Positions 1 through 4,913 of a DNA stretch of 9,105 nucleotides are shown piece after piece; the stretch's first letter is position 1, and each line of letters starts with the position of its first letter. The position numbers were made by a program, and so were the translations under genes. The notes under the pieces are model-generated. The model saw nothing but the letters and a program-made list of their open reading frames with translations, searched no databases and was not told the DNA's origin. This DNA is from Caryophanales bacterium (lineage in GTDB: Bacteria > Bacillota_I > Bacilli_A > RFN20 > JAISJY01), in NCBI GenBank assembly GCA_031261365.1, contig JAISJY010000085.1:1-9105 (forward strand), given 5' to 3'.

Positions 1-137
1 ATGGTTAAGTTGGGCTTTCTGTGCACCCATATTTAATAAAATAAAATGGAGCATTTGTAAGTTACCAAAAAGAACAGTTAGTTTTATTAACTCAAAAAAT
101 GTTTAAAATTAAAAAACAACCGCTATTATCTTAAATA
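1..137. other. Left-edge non-coding or unresolved segment
   Basis: This is the sequence downstream of the 153-residue gene. I find no gene I can support. The first 30 bases are clearly richer in G+C (14 of 30) than the surrounding DNA and include GGG and CCC runs that could pair (GGGCTTTCTGTGCACCC at 12-28), so they may be the edge of a structured RNA or of a gene lying to the left. A plus-strand frame is open from base 2 to a TAA at 104-106 (34 codons, three Trp), and a minus-strand frame is open below base 102 with ATGs at 52-54 and 28-30. Neither has a convincing ribosome binding site or recognisable protein sequence. The remainder is AT-rich spacer. Confidence 0.4.
76..92 (-). terminator. 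Weak candidate hairpin downstream of the 153-residue gene
   Basis: A perfect 5-bp inverted repeat (AGTTA at 76-80, TAACT at 88-92, 7-base loop) lies about 45 bases past the minus-strand stop codon. On the minus strand it is followed by TGTTCTTTTT-like sequence. The stem has a single G:C pair, so it is far weaker than a standard intrinsic terminator. It is listed only because no other terminator candidate is visible at this end of the gene set. Confidence 0.2.
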
Positions 138-599
138 TTAAATATCACTTGTCTGAGGAACTGCATCAACAATAACACTATAAGAGGAAGCCGAAAAATG
201 ATATTCTCTAGTGTTTTTAACCTCTAAATACTTTATCTCAATAGAATAATGATGAGTTCCAGAATTATAAGCAACAATTCTATAAGTTGGAATTAAATAA
301 GTCTCACTCACTCTTATTTCAGTTTTAGACATATTAAAATAAACCGTTCTCTTTAAAAGAATGTTCTCGGTTTGATAATTATAGGAACTTGCATCATCTT
401 TAGTCACTTGACGAGGATGGTCTTCTTCATCTTTAAAACTCTTCAAAGTAATATTATCAACAATTAAAGTCTTATCTTTGCCTAATTTATAGATAGGTGC
501 TAAAGTTAAAATAAGAGTAATAGTTAAAACAACAATAACAGAAACTGCAACAATAATTATATTTTTTAAAGAAAATCTACTTTTTTTACCTTCTGACAT
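138..599 (-). CDS. Small membrane-anchored protein, 153 aa, paralogue of its upstream neighbour
   Basis: I do not recognise a named family. The protein has a short basic cytoplasmic head (residues 1-13), one hydrophobic segment (about 13-36) and about 117 residues predicted outside the membrane. There is no lipobox cysteine, so it is a signal-anchor type protein. It resembles the next gene upstream: a PIYKLGKDK / PMIRLKDNQ block just after the membrane segment, an LKRTVYF / LERVIYY block, and a C-terminal YSIEIKYLEV....EYHF / YRFELSFKKI....EYHF block, in the same order and spacing. The start is ATG at 597-599. Its SD (AGGGGG) overlaps the upstream stop codon, and the two genes are 8 bases apart, so they are co-transcribed and probably translationally coupled. 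The ordered beta-like pattern suggests a small extracellular sandwich domain, but that is a guess. Function is unknown. Confidence 0.85.
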   Translation of the reverse strand: MSEGKKSRFSLKNIIIVAVSVIVVLTITLILTLAPIYKLGKDKTLIVDNITLKSFKDEEDHPRQVTKDDASSYNYQTENILLKRTVYFNMSKTEIRVSETYLIPTYRIVAYNSGTHHYSIEIKYLEVKNTREYHFSASSYSVIVDAVPQTSDI

Positions 600-603
600 A
601 TTG

Positions 604-609
604 CCCCCT
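604..609 (-). promoter_or_regulatory. Ribosome binding site overlapping the upstream stop codon
   Basis: AGGGGG on the minus strand lies 4 bases before the ATG of the 153-residue gene and shares two bases with the TAG stop (608-610) of the 150-residue gene. A ribosome terminating on the first gene sits directly on the initiation site of the second, which favours coupled, near-equal expression of the two paralogues. Confidence 0.7.
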
Positions 610-1060
610 ATTCTGAAATAGCAAGAAAATCAACTGTATTAAAATGATATTCAATGCTAGAACTTATTTTCTTAAAAGATAATTCAAACCTATAAAAAGT
701 TTGACCATTTACCTCTTTGCTACCTAAATATTTACTACCTGCTAAAACCAAAGAATAATTGACTTGCTTAACATTTTGCTTGTTAGGTGAATAATAAATA
801 ACTCTTTCCAAAAAGATAGGTGAAAAAGATTCACCAACCGTTTTTGAAACACTCTCTACTTGATATTTCTTAGGGACATTTGAACTAACTTTATTATTAG
901 TTAAACTTACCCCAGAACCATTAACACTTAAAACAAGTGCTTGATTATCTTTTAATCTTATCATTGGAGAATTACTCACGATTACACCCACGATAACAAT
1001 AACAACAACTGCACCAACACCCACTAACCACTTCCAAAATTTTTTTATAAATGTTTTCAT
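608..1060 (-). CDS. Small membrane-anchored protein, 150 aa, paralogue of its downstream neighbour
   Basis: No named family is recognised. The protein has a basic, Trp-containing N-terminus (FIKKFWKW), one strongly hydrophobic segment (about residues 12-29, rich in Val/Ile/Gly) and about 120 residues outside. The outer part carries the blocks shared with the 153-residue protein: PMIRLKDN just after the membrane segment, LERVIYYSPNK in the middle, and YRFELSFKKI followed by EYHF near the end. Identity between the two is low but the block order is the same, so they are old tandem duplicates. The start is ATG at 1058-1060, with SD AAAGGGG 5 bases upstream; the stop is TAG. It follows cysQ by 33 bases, and that gap plus the cysQ tail holds a good promoter, so this gene is probably first in its own two-gene unit. 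A cell-surface role follows from topology only. Confidence 0.87.
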   Translation of the reverse strand: MKTFIKKFWKWLVGVGAVVVIVIVGVIVSNSPMIRLKDNQALVLSVNGSGVSLTNNKVSSNVPKKYQVESVSKTVGESFSPIFLERVIYYSPNKQNVKQVNYSLVLAGSKYLGSKEVNGQTFYRFELSFKKISSSIEYHFNTVDFLAISE

Positions 1061-1079
1061 CTAAACCCCTTTGTTTAAG

Positions 1080-1108
1080 ATTATAAAACAGAACTAATAC
1101 TTTGTAAA
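1080..1108 (-). promoter_or_regulatory. Internal promoter for the 150/153-aa pair, inside the 3' end of cysQ
   Basis: Reading the minus strand, TTTACA (1103-1108, five of six matches to TTGACA) is followed after exactly 17 bases by a perfect TATAAT (1080-1085). The predicted start is near 1073, giving a leader of about 13 bases that contains the AAAGGGG ribosome binding site. The -35 hexamer is made of the Phe and Thr codons four and three from the end of cysQ. It would let the two small genes be expressed independently of nrnA-cysQ. Confidence 0.65.
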
Positions 1109-1873
1109 TAAATTTGTATTGTAATAGTTCAAAGCCATAACTCCTAAATGATTATAAACATCTTTTTTATTAAATAATAACTCATCCCCGTTTGGTAAAC
1201 CAAAGAACCCCCCAGCCTCACTTACAATAATACTGCTTGGAGCCACATCCCATTCTTTAGTACCCTCACTTAATTTAATATAAACATGTCCTTCTCCTTC
1301 AGCAATTAAACAAGACTTATAAGCCGAACCGCATCTTTTAATATTTTTAATAATTGGAAAAATCTTAGGCAAGTTTAATTCAGTTTCACTGACATGAAAA
1401 TTAGAAAATAAAATAGTTAAGTTATCAGAAGACTTATTAGTAAATATTCGCTCAGTCGTATTTGTTTTTAAATTAACTTTATAACTACCTTTGCCCTTTT
1501 CAGCATAGTAAATTAAACTTTTAGCAGGGACGGCAATAACTCCTAAGATTATTCTTTGCTTGTAACATAGAGCCACATTAACTGTAAATTCATCAGTTCT
1601 AGCAATAAAATCCTTAGTCCCATCAATAGGGTCCACAATCCAAATATAATCGTGTTCTAAGCGAGTAGGATTATCAACAGTCTCTTCTGATAAGATAGGA
1701 TAATTACTTAAAGATAAGTTTTGGGCTATTATTTTATCAGCTAATAAATCCGCTTGAGTAACAGGGGAATTGTCTTCTTTAATTGTTGTTTCTATTTTCT
1801 TATTTAAATAAATATCCATAATTGCAGTAGATGCTTCTTTAACAGCTTTTAAAGCTAATTCTAAATTATTCAT
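1094..1873 (-). CDS. cysQ: 3'(2'),5'-bisphosphate nucleotidase CysQ
   Basis: This cytoplasmic metal-dependent phosphatase removes the 3'-phosphate of pAp, giving AMP; some family members also act on PAPS. The 259 residues match CysQ length (E. coli about 246). Visible signatures are SEE at 62-64 (metal ligand), WIVDPIDGTKDFI at 78-90 (Asp81, Asp84, Gly85 and Thr86 of the inositol-monophosphatase-fold active site), EFTVNVAL at 95-102, which is typical of CysQ rather than of inositol monophosphatase SuhB, and WDVAP at 208-212 with Asp209 as the second metal site, followed by EAGG. The start is ATG at 1871-1873 with SD AAAGGAA inside the 3' end of nrnA. The two reading frames overlap by 8 bases (ATGAATAA), implying translational coupling. 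pAp probably comes from 4'-phosphopantetheine transfer to acyl carrier protein and, if present, from sulfate assimilation; no sulfate gene is in the window. Confidence 0.88.
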   Translation of the reverse strand: MNNLELALKAVKEASTAIMDIYLNKKIETTIKEDNSPVTQADLLADKIIAQNLSLSNYPILSEETVDNPTRLEHDYIWIVDPIDGTKDFIARTDEFTVNVALCYKQRIILGVIAVPAKSLIYYAEKGKGSYKVNLKTNTTERIFTNKSSDNLTILFSNFHVSETELNLPKIFPIIKNIKRCGSAYKSCLIAEGEGHVYIKLSEGTKEWDVAPSSIIVSEAGGFFGLPNGDELLFNKKDVYNHLGVMALNYYNTNLFTKY

Positions 1874-2810
1874 TATGTTCCTTTATTAATAAATCTAAAT
1901 CTTCTAATACTAAATCAGCAATTTCAAAACTATCTAATAAAGCCCCAGAGGCTAATTTATGCCCACCACCACCATATTTAACAGCAATAGGATTAATATT
2001 AATACTCTTACTTCTAATCTCAGTTCTAATCTTATTATTTTCCACTTGAGCAAATAAAACATGAATATGAATATCTTGAATACCTGCCAAAGCATTAACC
2101 ATAGTCGCGGCATCATTGCCCGAAATATGATATTTATCTAATATTTCAGAAGTAATTTTTAAATAAGCAACCCCGTTTGGTGTTCTTTCAAAGAAACACT
2201 GCAAAAAACCTCTAAAGTGAACTTTTTCTAAAGGTGTTGCTGAAAATAATTGGTCATATAAATACTTAATATCTGCCCCTAAATCTATCAATTTAGCTAC
2301 TGTGTAAAATAATGAACTAGAAAGTGAAAAAGAAAACTTACCTGTATCTGTCAAAGTTCCTAACAAAAGACAATTAGCAGATTTAGTTGAAAATCTAAGT
2401 TTTTCTTTAAAGGCTAAGTCGGCAACCATTAAAGCTGATGCTCCATAAGAAGTATCAATATATTCAATGTCGGCAAAGGCTTCACTAAAAATATGATGGT
2501 CTATTTTAATTATCTTTTTAGCAATTTTAAAGTTACCCTCAACTCTTGGAGTATCACCAACATCTATGATAATCGCTAGTGACTTCTTAATTAATTCATC
2601 ACTAACTACTTCTTCCTTACCAATAATATTAGGAAAATTATTTAAAGTATCACCGACCGCATATATTTGTTTGTCAGGAAAATTATCTTTTAATAAATAA
2701 TAAAGCCCCCATTGACTTCCCAAAGCATCTCCATCAGGTTTCAAATGTCTAAAAATTGTAATGATATTGTGTTCTTTTACTAATTTAAATATTTCTTTTT
2801 GATAGTTCAT
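1866..2810 (-). CDS. nrnA: Bifunctional oligoribonuclease / pAp phosphatase NrnA (DHH-DHHA1)
   Basis: NrnA degrades 2-5-nt RNA fragments (nanoRNA) to mononucleotides and can also dephosphorylate pAp. From the chosen ATG (2808-2810) the protein is 314 residues, essentially the family length. The DHH domain shows RHLKPDGDALGSQ (His22, Asp26, Asp28), IIIDVGD (Asp83), IDHH (104-106) and TLTDTGKF (Asp155), all Mn-binding positions. The C-terminal DHHA1 domain ends with GGGGHKLASG (about 280-289), which binds substrate. The frame stays open upstream to a TTG at 2844-2846 that would add 12 residues. I prefer the ATG because the family normally has about 20 residues before the RH..PD motif, the TTG has no SD, and the TTG bases look like the -35 box of the gene's own promoter. 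There is also no SD before the ATG; the mRNA is probably leaderless. The gene overlaps cysQ by 8 bases. Confidence 0.9.
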   Translation of the reverse strand: MNYQKEIFKLVKEHNIITIFRHLKPDGDALGSQWGLYYLLKDNFPDKQIYAVGDTLNNFPNIIGKEEVVSDELIKKSLAIIIDVGDTPRVEGNFKIAKKIIKIDHHIFSEAFADIEYIDTSYGASALMVADLAFKEKLRFSTKSANCLLLGTLTDTGKFSFSLSSSLFYTVAKLIDLGADIKYLYDQLFSATPLEKVHFRGFLQCFFERTPNGVAYLKITSEILDKYHISGNDAATMVNALAGIQDIHIHVLFAQVENNKIRTEIRSKSININPIAVKYGGGGHKLASGALLDSFEIADLVLEDLDLLIKEHNE

Positions 2811-2816
2811 AAGAAA

Positions 2817-2846
2817 ATTATAATACTTTTTTCTCTGAAATTTCAA
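2817..2846 (-). promoter_or_regulatory. nrnA promoter, predicted to give a leaderless mRNA
   Basis: On the minus strand TTGAAA (2841-2846, five of six to consensus) is followed by an 18-base spacer and a perfect TATAAT (2817-2822). Six bases (TTTCTT) separate the -10 box from the ATG at 2808-2810, which places transcription start on or next to the A of the start codon. No SD lies in reach of that ATG. The -35 box lies on top of the -35 of the opposing ydbS promoter. Confidence 0.6.
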
Positions 2847-2871
2847 ATATGAGACAAAATAAGAGTATAAT
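2842..2871 (+). promoter_or_regulatory. ydbS promoter
   Basis: TTCAAA (2842-2847, four of six to consensus) and a perfect TATAAT (2866-2871) are separated by 18 bases. The predicted start is near 2878, giving a leader of about 20 bases that carries GAAAGAGG (2883-2890) seven bases before the ydbS ATG. The -35 hexamer shares five bases with that of the leftward nrnA promoter. Confidence 0.55.
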
Positions 2872-2897
2872 TTATTATAGAAGAAAGAGGTATTATT

Positions 2898-3398
2898 ATG
2901 ATAGAAATTAAAAATGTTAGTCCAAAGGCACCGCTAGTTTGGTTTATTTTAAGGTTAATGCTTTTAATAGTCTTAATTATTCCTTTGCCTTTTTTATTAA
3001 TTGGAATTGGAGAAGCAGTAGGTGATAATTTAAGTGCTAGAATAGTTTTTAGTATTATTCTTGTCATTTTAATAATTCCTCAAGCAATTTATACCTTCGT
3101 TTTTCCTTCTTTACAATATAAAAAATATCAAATACTTATTGAAGGCAACAAAGTAACAGTTAAAAGAGGTGTCATATTTCTTAAAACAGAAGTTGCTACT
3201 TTTGCTAGAATACAACATATTTCTACTTATAGAGGCATCTTAGACCGCTTTTTTCAAATGACTAATGTTTTTTTAATCACAGCGGGCAGTAATGTTAGAT
3301 TAACAAGGCTAAGTTTAGAACAAGGTCAAGAAGTTTTAAGTTTTGTAGAAGAGATATTATTAAAAAATAAAAATATTGAGGAAGCTAAAAATGATTAA
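2898..3398 (+). CDS. ydbS: PH domain-containing membrane protein, YdbS-like (bPH2/DUF304)
   Basis: This small membrane protein has two hydrophobic segments (about residues 13-40 and 48-70) followed by one bacterial PH-like (bPH2) domain (about 74-155). The domain start YKKYQILIEGNKVTVKRGVIFLKTEVATFARIQHI contains the family pattern: a strand-forming segment, a turn with Arg-Gly, then ARIQHI at 103-108, followed by the typical basic/hydrophobic stretch ILDRFFQMTNVFLITAG. Length (166 residues) is usual for YdbS. The start ATG has SD GAAAGAGG seven bases upstream. The last 8 bases overlap the start of the YdbT-like gene, the normal pairing for this family. In Bacillus subtilis the ydbS-ydbT pair belongs to the sigma-W envelope-stress regulon and has been linked to resistance to antimicrobials from other bacilli. 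A similar envelope role here is inference. Confidence 0.85.
   Translation: MIEIKNVSPKAPLVWFILRLMLLIVLIIPLPFLLIGIGEAVGDNLSARIVFSIILVILIIPQAIYTFVFPSLQYKKYQILIEGNKVTVKRGVIFLKTEVATFARIQHISTYRGILDRFFQMTNVFLITAGSNVRLTRLSLEQGQEVLSFVEEILLKNKNIEEAKND
3378..3384 (+). promoter_or_regulatory. Ribosome binding site that fixes the ydbT start
   Basis: GAGGAAG lies six bases before the ATG at 3391-3393 and immediately after (overlapping) an in-frame TTG at 3376-3378. The spacing fits the ATG, and the TTG has no SD of its own, so the ATG is the start and the five extra codons are not translated. Confidence 0.75.
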
Positions 3399-4887
3399 TG
3401 CAGATAAAACTATAAAAAATGATAGATTAGTCTTTACTACTAGTTTTATTGCTTCTTTTTTGGCTTTTTTATTTGTTTCATTTTGTTTTGTTTTAAGTTT
3501 ATTTGCCGAAGAAAATGAAATATATCTAAAAGAGTTCTTTAATAATTATGGTGTTTATACTATAGTCGGTTTAATAGTTTTGTCTTTATTTGTAGGCTTT
3601 TTAACAGGTTATGTAACTGCTGAAGCTAAAACATTTACTATTTCTGATAATTATATTAAGTCCGATTATAAGTTTATTAGTAAAAAAAGTGTGACTGTTG
3701 ATTATGATAAAATCAATAATCTTAAAGTAACGAGAAGTTTATTAAGTCGTTTTTTCGGTTTAGGAGCTTTACATATTCAAAGTGGGTCAGCAACTTTTGC
3801 AGCTAAATCTGAAATAGTTACCTATCAAAAAAAGGCTTATTGTGAATATTTAAAAGGTTACTTACAAAATAGAATTGATAAAAAAGAAAGTGAAGAATTA
3901 GTTTTACCAAAAGATAAAGTGGAAGTAATAGTTGAAGAAAGTGAAGATGTTATTAGAGTTAGTAAAAAACAATTACTTCAAAAGTCTTTGCTTGAATCTT
4001 TTATTTTAATAATTTTGTTGGTGGCATCTTTATTAGTTTCTCTAATTCTATGGGGTAAATATACTTTAACAACCGATAGTGGTGAAGACTTTGAAGCAAT
4101 GATAATACCTTTATCATTTGCAGGAACGCTTTTCTTGAGTATCATTTCTCTTTTCTTATATAACTTACTACATTATGCTTCCTTTAAGGCTTCCATATTT
4201 AGTGATAAAATCAAAATAGAGTATGGCTTTTTCCAAAAAGATGAGGTTATTATTAACCGTGATAAAATACATGGTTACACCATTAGACAAGGTCTATTTG
4301 CTCAATTATTTAAAGTTGGTAAGTTAACCTTAAATGTTATTGGAACAGTGGTAGTATCTAATAATGAAGGTGGTAGTTCTAGTTCAGAAACTAGTATTTT
4401 ATCTCCTTTTGCTCCTATAATAGAATTAAAAAAGATTATAGAAAGAGTTTTCCCCGAGTATCAAAAAAAAATCAAAACATCTACTCCTGATAAGAATGCT
4501 TTCTTACATAACTTTATTATTCCTTTTGCTTGGGGCACTTTGTTTCTTTTAGCTTTCCTTTTACCTTTAACAACTATTCATTGGACTTTTATTTTTATTT
4601 ATTTGTTTGTCCTTGTTATATCTTTGGCTGATGCCTTATTGAAGAAACAAAACGAATTAGCTATATCTAATAAATACTATAAAGTTGTCAGTGCTGGTCT
4701 TTATAAAAAAACAATATGTATGAAAACATCATCAGTTCAAGAAGTTAATTCTTTTGCAGGGTTTATCAGAAGAAAACAAGGATTAGCTACCTATGTTATT
4801 CAATATCGGAGTTCAACTTCTTTAGGTATCGCGACTGTTTATATTACTAATATACCTTTAATAGATGTTAAATTTGAAGACGATTAA
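3391..4887 (+). CDS. ydbT: Multi-PH-domain membrane protein, YdbT-like (bPH2/DUF304)
   Basis: The protein is 498 residues from the chosen ATG, close to the usual YdbT size of about 490, and built of three repeats of two membrane segments plus a bPH2 domain. Hydrophobic pairs are at about 14-38 and 54-76, 199-221 and 236-259, and 372-393 and 397-414. PH-like units follow at about 80-160 (TVDYDKINNLKVTRSLLSRFFG), 265-350 (INRDKIHGYTIRQGLFAQLFKVG) and 422-492 (MKTSSVQEVNSFAGFIRRKQG), each with the characteristic turn ending in a basic R/F segment. The second unit carries an insertion rich in Ser and Gly (324-335). An acidic linker (166-186) separates the first and second units. It overlaps ydbS by 8 bases (ATGATTAA). 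The role is presumably in the membrane with YdbS; molecular function of the family is unresolved. A hybrid kinase follows 26 bases downstream. Confidence 0.85.
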   Translation: MINADKTIKNDRLVFTTSFIASFLAFLFVSFCFVLSLFAEENEIYLKEFFNNYGVYTIVGLIVLSLFVGFLTGYVTAEAKTFTISDNYIKSDYKFISKKSVTVDYDKINNLKVTRSLLSRFFGLGALHIQSGSATFAAKSEIVTYQKKAYCEYLKGYLQNRIDKKESEELVLPKDKVEVIVEESEDVIRVSKKQLLQKSLLESFILIILLVASLLVSLILWGKYTLTTDSGEDFEAMIIPLSFAGTLFLSIISLFLYNLLHYASFKASIFSDKIKIEYGFFQKDEVIINRDKIHGYTIRQGLFAQLFKVGKLTLNVIGTVVVSNNEGGSSSSETSILSPFAPIIELKKIIERVFPEYQKKIKTSTPDKNAFLHNFIIPFAWGTLFLLAFLLPLTTIHWTFIFIYLFVLVISLADALLKKQNELAISNKYYKVVSAGLYKKTICMKTSSVQEVNSFAGFIRRKQGLATYVIQYRSSTSLGIATVYITNIPLIDVKFEDD

Positions 4888-4901
4888 TATAAATATTCAA
4901 C

Positions 4902-4907
4902 GGAGGG
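4902..4907 (+). promoter_or_regulatory. Strong ribosome binding site of the first hybrid kinase
   Basis: GGAGGG, six bases before the ATG at 4914, is the best match to the anti-SD sequence in the window. With no promoter visible in the 26-base gap after ydbT, it supports efficient translation from a ydbS-ydbT-kinase mRNA. Confidence 0.7.
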
Positions 4908-4913
4908 AATAAT

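Noticed and set aside
2..106. 34-codon plus-strand frame ending at 104-106
   Set aside because: It is open by length only, with three Trp codons and unusual base use for this genome; it could be a gene tail but cannot be supported without flanking sequence.
2844..2846. TTG as the nrnA start
   Set aside because: No SD, would add 12 residues not expected in the family, and coincides with a -35 hexamer.
2874..2879. Alternative minus-strand TATAAT upstream of nrnA
   Set aside because: No acceptable -35 hexamer at 16-18 bases; the TTGAAA-18-TATAAT promoter nearer the gene is much better.
2843..3067. 74-residue open frame on the minus strand opposite ydbS
   Set aside because: It is antisense to a well-supported gene with its own SD, has a low-complexity Ile/Lys/Ser composition, and no SD.
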